From positions 4,491,501 to 4,555,500 of the forward strand of contig NZ_JAFIBW010000001.1 of NCBI RefSeq assembly GCF_017833295.1: a stretch of DNA of 64,000 nucleotides, written 5' to 3'. Of this stretch, positions 30,024 through 37,595 are shown in pieces. Position numbers and translations under genes: made by a program. Source of the DNA: Methylobacterium sp. PvR107. GTDB lineage: Bacteria; Pseudomonadota; Alphaproteobacteria; Rhizobiales; Beijerinckiaceae. Within the stretch, counting starts at the first letter, position 1; the number at the start of each line of letters is the position of its first letter. The notes beneath the pieces are model-generated. The model was not told where the DNA came from, did no database searches, and worked only from the letters and a program-made list of their open reading frames with translations.

Positions 30024-30860
30024 TCACCGCGCAGGCTCGTCGCGGGAATAGTCGCGGGCGGTGAAGCCGCCGCCCTGGTAGCGCTCGGCCACCGGGTTGC
30101 CGCTGGTCTTTCCCTCCAGCGCCGCCGCGTAGGAATCAGCGCTGTCCTGCGGCGCCCAGCCGATGGTCTCGCGGCCGTCCCTGCGCCACCAGGTCATGCG
30201 GCTGTTCTTGGAAGCGCCCCAGATCACGACCGTTCCGGCGGGGCCGAGGGTCTGGGCCAGGGTGGCGCGCATGACCAGGCGGGTCATGTCGCCGTAGGAG
30301 AGCCACGTGGCGAGCATCCGCGCGTCGGTCGGCTCGGGGAAGCAGGAGCCGATGCGCAGGAAGGCGCTCTCGACGCCGTGCTTGTTGCGATACAGGCCGC
30401 CCATCATCTCGCCATAGGCCTTGGACAGGCCGTAATAGCCGTCCGGCGCCAGGGCGCAGTCGTCATCCAGCATCTCGGTTCGCTCGTGGAAGCCGATGGC
30501 GTGGTTCGAGGAAGCGAAGACCATCCGGGCGCCCTCGCGGCGTGCGGCCTCGTAGACGTGGTAGAGGCCGCGGATATTCGGGCCGATCACCGTCTCGAAC
30601 GGATGCTCCACCGAGATCCCGCCGAAATGGAGGATCGTGCCGCAGCCCTCTGCGAGCCGCAGGATCGCCGGCCCGTCCTCCAAATCGGCCAGCTGGAAGC
30701 GCGATCCCTCGGGCAGCGGGTCCGGGAAGGGCACGCGATCGGTGAGCCGGAGGGGCCAGCCGTGCTCTGCGAGGGCCCGGGTCAGGACGCGCCCGAGGGC
30801 GCCGGAGGCTCCGGTCAAAAGGACGGGTTTCTGCGGGACTATGTCGGCGCGCGCGCTCAT
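30024..30860 (-). CDS. udh: Uronate dehydrogenase (NAD-dependent, SDR superfamily)
   Basis: Oxidises D-galacturonate or D-glucuronate to the aldarolactone with NAD+. 278 residues. Rossmann motif G-A-S-G-A-L-G at 17-23, the characteristic S-S-N-H-A-I-G-F-H at 117-125, and the catalytic pair Y143 and K147 (Y-G-L-S-K). The SSNH..GF block is what separates uronate dehydrogenases from other extended SDRs, so the call is fairly specific. The ATG at 30860 follows GGAGTG. It is 32 bases after the ExuT-like transporter gene, and a lactonase gene lies two genes upstream, giving uptake, oxidation and ring opening in one operon. Confidence 0.85.
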   Translation of the reverse strand: MSARADIVPQKPVLLTGASGALGRVLTRALAEHGWPLRLTDRVPFPDPLPEGSRFQLADLEDGPAILRLAEGCGTILHFGGISVEHPFETVIGPNIRGLYHVYEAARREGARMVFASSNHAIGFHERTEMLDDDCALAPDGYYGLSKAYGEMMGGLYRNKHGVESAFLRIGSCFPEPTDARMLATWLSYGDMTRLVMRATLAQTLGPAGTVVIWGASKNSRMTWWRRDGRETIGWAPQDSADSYAAALEGKTSGNPVAERYQGGGFTARDYSRDEPAR

Positions 30861-30892
30861 GGTCTGCACTCCGGGATCAGGGGGGCATTGGT

Positions 30893-32188
30893 TCAGGCGG
30901 TCTTGGCGGCATTCAGGGGATGAGCCGCCTCCGGCAGGCGCGGGCGGCGCACGAAGATCGCCATGGCGATCACGCCCGCCGCGGCGATCAGGGCGGCGAT
31001 GACGAAGGCGCTGGCGTAGCCGCCGAGATACTGCACGGCGAGCCCGGTCGCGGTCGGCCCGACGATGCCCGAGATGTTGCTGAGCAGGTGGATGAAGCCG
31101 CTCACGCCGCCGACCCGCGCCTCCGGAACCAGCTCGTGGATCGTCGCCCAGCAGGATTGCACCGAGCTCGTCAGCATCAACACCGCCAGCGCGATCAGCG
31201 CGACCGCCGCGGCGGGGCTCGGCGCGGCGTTGACGGTGATCAGCGCGACGCCCGCGATGGCGAGCGGCACGATCGTGGTGAGCTTCCGGGCGGCCAGCTT
31301 GTCGCCCATGCGCTTGTAGAGGTGGTCGGCGACGATGCCGCCGCCGACATAGCCGACGAAGCCGCAGGCCCACGGGATCGAGGCCACGAGCGCCATCTGC
31401 TGCACCGGCATGTGCAGGGCATCGGTCAGGTAGCTCGGAAGCCACGAGAGGAAGATGTAGAGGGTGTAGTTCACCGCGAACATGCCCAGTCCCAGCGACA
31501 GGGTGCTGGGCAGGAACAGGTACTCCCGCAGGGAGCGCGCGTGGTCCGATGGCGCGAGATGGGTCACGGCCCGGCTGCGCTCGACGAGGGCGATCTCCTC
31601 CGGGCTGACCCGCGGGTTGTCCTGCGGCCGGTCGGTCATCAGGAGACGCCACGCCACGACCCAGAGCAGCCCGACGGCGCCGATGGCGACGAACGCCACC
31701 CGCCAGCCGTACTGGATCGCCAGCAGGCCGACCACGGGGGCCGCGATGGCGCTGCCCACGGTCTGGCCCGAGAAGGTGAAGCCGATCGTCCGGGCGGTTT
31801 CCTCGCGGGGGAACCACGTGGTGATGGTGCGGTTCGTGGTCGAGTTCATCGGCCCCTCGGCGAAGCCGAACAGGGCGCGGACCACGAACATCTGGGCGAA
31901 GCCGGTCACCGCGCCGGTGAGCATGCACAGGATCGACCACGCGGCGGCGGCCCAGCTGTAGACGCTGCGCGGGCCGTAGCGGTCGGCGAGCTGGCCGCCC
32001 ACGAAGGCGAAGATCGCGTAGCCGAAGAAGAACGTGCTGAAGATCACCCCCAGCTCGGAGGGCGACAGGTTGAGGTCCTGCTTGACGAACGGCGCCGCGA
32101 CGCCGAGCGCGGCGCGGTCCATGTAGTTGATGATCCCGGCTATGAAGAGCAGGGACGCGATCAGGAATCTATACCGCTTAGCGAACAT
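30893..32188 (-). CDS. MFS transporter, ExuT/GudP-like (ACS family)
   Basis: 431 residues, twelve helices. The N-terminus A-G-I-I-N-Y-M-D-R-A-A-L-G is the TM1 signature of hexuronate/glucarate transporters, with D-R-Y-G-P-R in loop 2-3 and G-F-A-E-G-P-M-N in TM4. It lies directly before udh, so uptake of a hexuronate or aldarate is the natural reading. The ATG at 32188 follows GGAGGAAACC, an excellent site. A 116-base gap separates it from the lactonase gene. Confidence 0.87.
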   Translation of the reverse strand: MFAKRYRFLIASLLFIAGIINYMDRAALGVAAPFVKQDLNLSPSELGVIFSTFFFGYAIFAFVGGQLADRYGPRSVYSWAAAAWSILCMLTGAVTGFAQMFVVRALFGFAEGPMNSTTNRTITTWFPREETARTIGFTFSGQTVGSAIAAPVVGLLAIQYGWRVAFVAIGAVGLLWVVAWRLLMTDRPQDNPRVSPEEIALVERSRAVTHLAPSDHARSLREYLFLPSTLSLGLGMFAVNYTLYIFLSWLPSYLTDALHMPVQQMALVASIPWACGFVGYVGGGIVADHLYKRMGDKLAARKLTTIVPLAIAGVALITVNAAPSPAAAVALIALAVLMLTSSVQSCWATIHELVPEARVGGVSGFIHLLSNISGIVGPTATGLAVQYLGGYASAFVIAALIAAAGVIAMAIFVRRPRLPEAAHPLNAAKTA

Positions 32189-32253
32189 TTGGTTTCCTCC
32201 GAGGTGTTCATGTTCTTATTTTTGTTTGATCGAATGATTTCTTGAGACGCACT

Positions 32254-32284
32254 GTGATCGCTTCGCTCCGCTCGGGAGGACGAC
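32254..32284. repeat. Possible single arm of repeat family A
   Basis: GTGATCGCTTCGCTCCGCTC followed by a GGGAGGACGA-like end resembles one arm of the family A palindromes. No matching left arm is seen, so it may be a decayed copy or chance. Confidence 0.3.
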
Positions 32285-32304
32285 CCGGCATCCGGAGGTC
32301 GTCG

Positions 32305-33375
32305 TCACAGGAACGCGATCGTGCAGGGGCTCAGGCTCTGCCGTGACCCTGTCTGGGCGAGATCGCCGCTGGCGGGATCGATCGCAAACTCGACGAGGCT
32401 GTCGCCCTGCTCGTTGGCGACGAGCAGGTGCTTGCCGTCGGGAGTGAGCGTCATGAAGCGCGGGTCCCGGCCGCCCGAGGGCGTCCAGCCGGTGGGGTCG
32501 AGGCGCTCGGCGGACTCCTCCACGCGGAAACGGGCGATCCCATCCTGGCCTCGGTTCGAGGCGTAGACGAAGCGCCCGCAGGGCGTCACCACGATCGCCG
32601 CCGCCGTGCTCGCGCCAAAGAAGTCCGGGGGCAGGGTCGGCACGAGATGCCGGGGGATGAGTGTCCCGGACGCGGCGTCCCAGCGGCAGGTCGCGACGCT
32701 CGAGTCCAACTCGTTGACCAGGAAGGCGAGGGGTCGACCCGGGTGAAAGACGACGTGGCGCGGACCGGCCCCCGGCCGCATCGCAACCTCCGACACGATT
32801 GCGAGGCCTTCGCCCTCAATTCGCAGGACGAAGATGCGGTCGAGACCCTTGTCGGGAACGAGCACGTGCCTTCCGCCCGGCGCGAGGACCACGTGATGCG
32901 GGTGGGCGCAGGCCTGCTCCGTCCGATGCGGGCCGGGTGTACCTGAGAGCGGCAGGACGTGGCTCGCCGGTTCCAGCCCGCCGTCGGCGCGCACCGGCAG
33001 CAGGGCCACCGATCCGCTGGCGTAATTGGCGACGATCAGGAAGCGCCCGCTCGGGTCGAGGGCCTGATGCACGCTGTTGCTGCCGCCGGTGGCGGCGCTG
33101 CCGAGGGCGAGCAGGGTTCCGTCGGGCCCGGCCGCGAAGGCGCTCGCCGCCTCGCCGTCCCCCTGAACGGTGTAGAGCATGGCACGCGCCGGATCGGTCA
33201 CGAGGAAGGATGGGTTCGTCAGCCCCTCCATCCGCCCGAGATGGGTCCAGCCCTCCAGGCCGGCGCCGGTGCGATACACGTCGATGCCCCGTCCGCGCGC
33301 GCGGCGGCGCTCGCTGGTGAAGCAGCCGACGAAAGCGAGGCCGAGCGGGGCAGGGCGGAGCGCGGCATCGGACAT
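32305..33375 (-). CDS. Lactonase-family seven-bladed beta-propeller protein
   Basis: 356 residues of the 6-phosphogluconolactonase (YbhE/Pgl) and 3-carboxymuconate cyclase-like family. Repeated blades with G-R-F-L-I-V-A-N-Y, H-P-H-H-V-V-L-A-P-G-G-R and D-P-R-F-M-T-L-T-P-D-G-K-H-L-L-V-A-N-E are visible. In this setting it most likely opens the aldarolactone made by uronate dehydrogenase; a 6-phosphogluconolactonase role is possible but less likely here. It starts 13 bases after the alpha-hydroxy-acid oxidase stop, so they share a transcript. Confidence 0.82.
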   Translation of the reverse strand: MSDAALRPAPLGLAFVGCFTSERRRARGRGIDVYRTGAGLEGWTHLGRMEGLTNPSFLVTDPARAMLYTVQGDGEAASAFAAGPDGTLLALGSAATGGSNSVHQALDPSGRFLIVANYASGSVALLPVRADGGLEPASHVLPLSGTPGPHRTEQACAHPHHVVLAPGGRHVLVPDKGLDRIFVLRIEGEGLAIVSEVAMRPGAGPRHVVFHPGRPLAFLVNELDSSVATCRWDAASGTLIPRHLVPTLPPDFFGASTAAAIVVTPCGRFVYASNRGQDGIARFRVEESAERLDPTGWTPSGGRDPRFMTLTPDGKHLLVANEQGDSLVEFAIDPASGDLAQTGSRQSLSPCTIAFL

Positions 33376-33388
33376 GGCGATCTCCGGG

Positions 33389-34696
33389 TCAGCCCCGCCG
33401 CGGGACGCGGCGCAGAAAATCAGGATTGAGCTCCGACAGGCGGTTCACCCCGATCAGCGCCATGTCGCGGTTCAGCTCCTCCTTGAGGATCCGCATCGCG
33501 TGCTCGACGCCCGCCACGCCGCCCAACGCTGCGGCGAACATGAAGGGCCGGCCGAGCAGAACAAAGTCGGCGCCCAGCGCCAGCGCCTTCATCACATCGG
33601 TGCCTCGGCGGATGCCGCTATCGACGATGATCTTCAGGCCGCCCTTCCGCGCGGCGATCTCCGGCAGCACGTCGAGGGGCGCGATGGCGTAGTCCAGCTG
33701 TCGACCGCCATGGGTCGAGAGGATCACGCCGTCGGCGCCGCATTCCCGGGCCATCTGGACATCCTCCGGGGCGAGCAGCCCCTTCACCAGAAGGTTGCCG
33801 GACCAGCGTTTGCGGATCGCCTCCAGGTTCTTCCAGGAGAGCTGGTCGCGGGCGATGGTGTTGCGCACAGCCCCTTGCGACATCATCGGTGGCCCGCGCT
33901 CGGCCTCGGTGTTCTCGAAATGCGGCGCGCCGTGCTTGAGGAAGGTCCGGGCCACGGTGCCGAGCAGCCAGCGCGGATGGGTCGCGCTCTGCCACGCGAC
34001 CTTCGGCGTGACCTTGATCGGCATGGAGAAGCCGCTGCGGGTGTTGTGCTCGCGGTTGCCGAGCGTCGGCGTGTCGGCGGTCACCACGAAGGTGCGGTAG
34101 CCGGTGGCTTCCACGCGGTTGAGCAGGCGGTCGATCCGGGTCTGGTCGCCCGGCAGGTAGCCCTGGAACCAGGCCTGCGGGTTCTGGTCGTGGACATCCT
34201 CCAGCTTGATCAGCGACGAGGCGCTCAGGCACATCGGGACATTCATGCGCTTGGCCGCCTCGGCCAGGACGAGATCACCCCGATAGGCGATGAAGGCGGC
34301 TCCGCCGAGCGGCCCGATCCCGAAGGGGGCCGCGTAGGTCTGGCCGAACAGCTCGGTGGCGGTGTCGCGGGCCGAGGTATCGCGCATCAGCCGCGGCACC
34401 AGGGCGTAATCGGCATAGGCGCCCCGGCTATGCGCCAGCGCCGAGCCGGTCTCGACCCCGCCGGACACGTACTGGAAGATCATCGGCGGCAGCAGCCGCC
34501 GCGCGTGGCGCTCGAAATCGTCCAGCGCCAGCAGGTCGCGGAACCGGTAGGGCGTGACCGCATCGCTGCGTTTGAGACTGGTCACGAGCGCCTGGGGCGC
34601 GGCGATGCCCGGGGCCGTGGCATCTGCCCCACCCACCGTCGGCGCCTCGCGTTCCAGTGCACCCGGGCCGGAGACCGGCCGGTCGAGCGTCGCCAT
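33389..34696 (-). CDS. FMN-dependent alpha-hydroxy-acid oxidase/dehydrogenase (LldD family)
   Basis: 435 residues. A TIM barrel with the FMN-binding P-L-G-G-A-A-F, the T-A-D-T-P strand, catalytic H329 in T-H-G-G-R with R332, and D-S-G-I-R-R-G-T-D near the phosphate site. Members oxidise L-lactate, glycolate, mandelate or related acids to 2-oxo acids. About 50 extra N-terminal residues, rich in Pro/Ala, precede the usual family start and contain no signal peptide. The ATG at 34696 follows GGGAGGAG. It is the first gene of the operon behind a perfect LacI-type operator, so its substrate is probably part of the same sugar-acid route. Confidence 0.9.
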   Translation of the reverse strand: MATLDRPVSGPGALEREAPTVGGADATAPGIAAPQALVTSLKRSDAVTPYRFRDLLALDDFERHARRLLPPMIFQYVSGGVETGSALAHSRGAYADYALVPRLMRDTSARDTATELFGQTYAAPFGIGPLGGAAFIAYRGDLVLAEAAKRMNVPMCLSASSLIKLEDVHDQNPQAWFQGYLPGDQTRIDRLLNRVEATGYRTFVVTADTPTLGNREHNTRSGFSMPIKVTPKVAWQSATHPRWLLGTVARTFLKHGAPHFENTEAERGPPMMSQGAVRNTIARDQLSWKNLEAIRKRWSGNLLVKGLLAPEDVQMARECGADGVILSTHGGRQLDYAIAPLDVLPEIAARKGGLKIIVDSGIRRGTDVMKALALGADFVLLGRPFMFAAALGGVAGVEHAMRILKEELNRDMALIGVNRLSELNPDFLRRVPRRG

Positions 34697-34732
34697 CCGC
34701 TCCTCCCTGTAGACCGTCCAGCAGACGGCTTT

Positions 34733-34746
34733 TGAAAGCGCTTTCA
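34733..34746. promoter_or_regulatory. Perfect LacI-family operator in the divergent promoter region
   Basis: TGAAAGCGCTTTCA is a perfect 14-base palindrome with the central CG typical of LacI/GalR-family sites. It lies 37 bases upstream of the alpha-hydroxy-acid oxidase start and 122 bases before the divergent LacI-family gene, so it is well placed to repress the operon and perhaps the regulator itself. Confidence 0.85.
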
Positions 34747-34867
34747 GATAGTCAGGTGGCGCGAGGGGTGTCAATATACTGCCTGTTCGAGTCGGCACCG
34801 ACGCCGAGGCGCGGATGAGGCGTCGCGAGACAGCCGAAGCCGGGTGACAGGGGGGCGGTCGATTTCA

Positions 34868-35908
34868 GTGCTGGATCTGCCGGGTGAGATTCTCGAGCCA
34901 CCGTGGCGTAGCCCGGTGGCGCGGGACGTGGCCCGCCGCGCGGGCGTCTCGACCGCCACCGTGTCCCGGGTGCTCAACGGCTCCGCGGGAGTCCGGGCCG
35001 ACAAGCGCGAGGCGGTCATCCGCGCCGCGCAGGATCTCGGCTTCGTCGCCAACGGTGCGGCCCGGGCGCTCTCGACCCGCCGGTTCATGGCAGTGGGTGC
35101 GGTGGTCCCCAACATCGAGAACGAGGCCTTCGTACGCGTTCTGTCGAGTTTCCAGGACCGGCTGCGGCAGGCGGGCTACACCCTGGTCGCCGCCAATGCC
35201 GGCTACGACTTGGAGGACGAATTGCGGGAGGCGACCTTCCTGCTGGAGCGGGGCGTCGACGGGCTGATGCTGGTCGGCGACATTCACCACCCGGATCTCT
35301 ACGCCCGCATCGCGAGCACCGGTATCCCGATGGTGCAGACCTTCAGCCTGTCGCGGGAGCGCCCCTGCGTCGGGTTCGACAACGCCGCTTCGGCGGCCCG
35401 GGCGGCCAACTACCTGATGGATCTCGGCCATCGCCGGATCGGTGTGATTTCGGGCCTGCGCAAGGACAACGACCGCGGCGGCGCGCGGGTGAACGGCATC
35501 GCGCAGGCGCTCGCGGCCCGCGGACTGCGGCTCACGCCGGAGCACGACATCGAGATCTCCTACGGGATCGGCGGCGGCCGCGATGGCTTCCGCCAGATGC
35601 TCGCGAGCGGTCCGCCGCCCACCGCGATCATCTGCGGCACCGACCAGATCGCCTTCGGCGCGATGATCGAGGCCCGCGCCCGCGGCCTCGCCATCCCGGG
35701 CGATCTGTCGGTGGTCGGCCACAACGATTCCGACTTCGCGCCCTTCCTGGATCCGCCCCTGACGACGATCCGGATCCACTCCGCCGAGATTGGCCACGCT
35801 GCCGGCGATCACCTGATCGCCCGCATCCAGGGCCGCCCCGTGGTGCGGCTTACCGAGATCGATGCCGAACTGATCCTTCGCGCCAGCACGGCGCCCCCCC
35901 GGCGCTAG
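34868..35908 (+). CDS. LacI-family transcriptional regulator
   Basis: 346 residues. The N-terminal helix-turn-helix is V-A-R-D-V-A-R-R-A-G-V-S-T-A-T-V-S-R-V-L-N, with the hinge helix sequence A-A-R-A-L-S. It is followed by a periplasmic-binding-like effector domain ending L-T-T-I-R-I-H-S-A-E-I-G. The GTG at 34868 follows GGGGGGCGG; a GTG at 34844 would add 8 residues. The operators at 34733 and 35946 flank this gene, so it probably controls both the oxidase-lactonase-transporter-udh operon and the racemase-isomerase pair. The inducer is unknown, presumably a sugar acid. Confidence 0.93.
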   Translation: MLDLPGEILEPPWRSPVARDVARRAGVSTATVSRVLNGSAGVRADKREAVIRAAQDLGFVANGAARALSTRRFMAVGAVVPNIENEAFVRVLSSFQDRLRQAGYTLVAANAGYDLEDELREATFLLERGVDGLMLVGDIHHPDLYARIASTGIPMVQTFSLSRERPCVGFDNAASAARAANYLMDLGHRRIGVISGLRKDNDRGGARVNGIAQALAARGLRLTPEHDIEISYGIGGGRDGFRQMLASGPPPTAIICGTDQIAFGAMIEARARGLAIPGDLSVVGHNDSDFAPFLDPPLTTIRIHSAEIGHAAGDHLIARIQGRPVVRLTEIDAELILRASTAPPRR

Positions 35909-35945
35909 GCTTCCGAACACAGGTAGCGCTATCTTGCTCCCTGTT

Positions 35946-35959
35946 TGAAATCGCTTACA
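35946..35959. promoter_or_regulatory. Second LacI-family operator, one mismatch
   Basis: TGAAATCGCTTACA matches the TGAAAnCGnTTTCA pattern of the operator at 34733 except for one base. It lies 54 bases before the racemase-family start at 36014. The pair of sites supports a single regulon on both sides of the lacI-type gene. Confidence 0.7.
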
Positions 35960-36013
35960 AGTCGATTGATGCCGCTTCGGCCCGCGGCCGAGGCGCCCAA
36001 CCTGAGACACAGC

Positions 36014-36685
36014 ATGGCTCCCCGCATCGTTCTCCTGCACGCTACGCCGGTCGCCATGGCGCCGATCCAGGCGGCCTTCGCGGAAAACTGGCCGGAGGCC
36101 GAGACCGTCAATCTCCTCGACGACGGCCTGTCGCTGGACCGCGCCAAGGAGCCGGGTGAGATCTCGGAGGGCATGATCGAGCGCTTCGTGCGGTTTGGCC
36201 GCTACGGCCACGACATGGGCGCGGACGGTATCCTGATCACCTGCTCGGCTTTCGGTCCGGCCATCGACCGGCTGATCGAGACCGTGCCGATCCCGGTGCT
36301 GAAGCCCAACGAGGCGATGTTCCGCGCGGCGATCGCGCAGGGCGAGCGCATCGGCATGCTGGCTACCTTCGGCCCGTCCGTCGGCACGATGACCGACGAG
36401 TTCGACGAATTCGTCGGGCAGGCGGAGCGGCCGGCCACCTTGCGCACGGTGCTGGTGGACGACGCGATGGCGCGACTGCGGGCCGGCGACGCCGAGACCC
36501 ATAACCGGCTGGTCGCAGACCGCGCGCCGGAACTGGGCGATTGCGATGCGATCATGCTCGCGCATTTCTCGACCTCCCGGGCGGCCGAGGCGGTGCGGAA
36601 GGTGGTGAACGTCCCGGTCCTGACGGCGCCCCACGCCGCGGTCGACCGGATGCGCGCGATGATCGAGACCGGCAGGAGCGCCTGA
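36014..36685 (+). CDS. Asp/Glu racemase-superfamily protein
   Basis: 223 residues. The fold signature includes R-I-V-L-L-H-A-T-P near the N-terminus, I-L-I-T-C-S-A-F-G with the first catalytic-type cysteine, and P-V-L-T-A-P-H-A-A-V at the end. The second cysteine expected of true racemases appears replaced by serine (L-A-H-F-S-T-S), so racemisation by the two-cysteine mechanism is doubtful; related decarboxylases, isomerases and lyases use one cysteine. The ATG at 36014 is favoured over 35945, which would place coding sequence over the operator. It starts 3 bases upstream of the hydroxypyruvate-isomerase-like gene's region, effectively one transcript. Confidence 0.75.
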   Translation: MAPRIVLLHATPVAMAPIQAAFAENWPEAETVNLLDDGLSLDRAKEPGEISEGMIERFVRFGRYGHDMGADGILITCSAFGPAIDRLIETVPIPVLKPNEAMFRAAIAQGERIGMLATFGPSVGTMTDEFDEFVGQAERPATLRTVLVDDAMARLRAGDAETHNRLVADRAPELGDCDAIMLAHFSTSRAAEAVRKVVNVPVLTAPHAAVDRMRAMIETGRSA

Positions 36686-36688
36686 CCC

Positions 36689-37483
36689 ATGAAGCTCGGT
36701 GCCTTCAAGGACCGCCTCAGCGGCCATTGCGGCTTCCTGTTCACGGAGCTGCCGCTCGCGGAGCGCTTCGCCGCCGCGGCGCAAGCGGGATTCCGCGCCG
36801 TCGAGCATCCGAACCTGTTCGCGACGCCGGTGCGGGAGGTGGCGGGCTGGCTCGAACGGGCGGGGGTGCCGCTGGTCCAGACCGGCTTCCCGGCTGGCGA
36901 CGCCTCCAAGGGCGAGAAGGGCTTCGCAGCGCTGCCCGACAAGGTCGAGTACTACCGCTCCACGATCGAGCCGACGCTCGACTACGTCGCGCAGCTCGGC
37001 TGCCGCATGGTCCACCCGATGGCGGGCGTCCGGCCGGCCGGTATCGAGCAGGCGCGTCTCTGGGAGACCTACCTCGACAACCTCGCCTTCGCGGCCGATG
37101 CCGCCAAGGCGCGCGGGATGACGGTGATCGTCGAGCCGATCGGGCCCGGCTCGATCGCCAATTACGTGATCGACGATCCGCTGGTTGCGGTCCAGGCAAT
37201 TCGGGCGATCGGGCGCGACAACGTCAAGCTGCTGTTCGACGCGTACCACTGCGTCTGCCTGGGCCACGACCCGGCGGCTTTGATCCGCGCACATGCGCCG
37301 CTCATCGCCCATGTCCAGATCGCCGATGATCCCGGCCGTCACGAGCCTGGGACCGGCACGATCGCGTTCGACCCGATCTTCGCGGCGCTGGAGGAAGTCG
37401 GCTATGCCGGCTTCGTCGGCTGCGAGTACCATCCGGCGGCCGGCACCGAGGCTGGGCTGGGCTGGATGCGGGCGGCGACGTAG
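36689..37483 (+). CDS. Hydroxypyruvate isomerase / 2-oxo-tetronate isomerase-like protein
   Basis: 264 residues, xylose-isomerase-like TIM barrel of the Hyi/OtnI family. Metal and catalytic glutamates lie in V-I-V-E-P-I-G-P (about 150) and V-G-C-E-Y-H-P near the C-terminus, with H-V-Q-I-A-D-D-P-G-R-H-E-P-G-T-G the strongest family signature. Such enzymes interconvert hydroxypyruvate and tartronate semialdehyde, or isomerise 2-oxo-tetronates. It begins 3 bases after the racemase-family stop. No tartronate semialdehyde reductase gene follows. Confidence 0.85.
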   Translation: MKLGAFKDRLSGHCGFLFTELPLAERFAAAAQAGFRAVEHPNLFATPVREVAGWLERAGVPLVQTGFPAGDASKGEKGFAALPDKVEYYRSTIEPTLDYVAQLGCRMVHPMAGVRPAGIEQARLWETYLDNLAFAADAAKARGMTVIVEPIGPGSIANYVIDDPLVAVQAIRAIGRDNVKLLFDAYHCVCLGHDPAALIRAHAPLIAHVQIADDPGRHEPGTGTIAFDPIFAALEEVGYAGFVGCEYHPAAGTEAGLGWMRAAT

Positions 37484-37497
37484 CGGCAAAACCCGCG

Positions 37498-37592
37498 CCG
37501 TCTTTGCGAGCGCAGGGAAGCAATCCAGGGTAGCGCGGCATTGGTCGCCGAGGCGCCGACTGGGTTGCTTCGCTGCGCCCGCAAAGGTGAGG
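37498..37592. repeat. Palindromic interspersed repeat, family A
   Basis: The left arm contains TTTGCGAGCGCAGGGAAGCA (from 37500) and the right arm TGGGTTGCTTCGCTGCGCCC followed by GCAAAGGTGA (37561-37590). The arms are inverted copies of about 30 bases with few mismatches, separated by about 30 bases. It fills the gap between two convergent genes. Confidence 0.7.
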
Positions 37593-37595
37593 GGC

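Noticed and set aside
30024..31940. A continuous 638-codon frame suggesting a transporter-dehydrogenase fusion
   Set aside because: Only the last 278 codons (from 30860) encode uronate dehydrogenase. The upstream part is an out-of-frame reading of the MFS gene, and a ribosome site precedes the ATG at 30860.
35945..36014. An earlier ATG at 35945 for the racemase-family gene
   Set aside because: It would put coding sequence over the second LacI-type operator and add 23 residues lacking family similarity.
34865..37489. An 874-codon open frame on the - strand
   Set aside because: It is antisense to the LacI-family, racemase-family and isomerase genes, all with clear motifs; its composition is that of a shadow frame.
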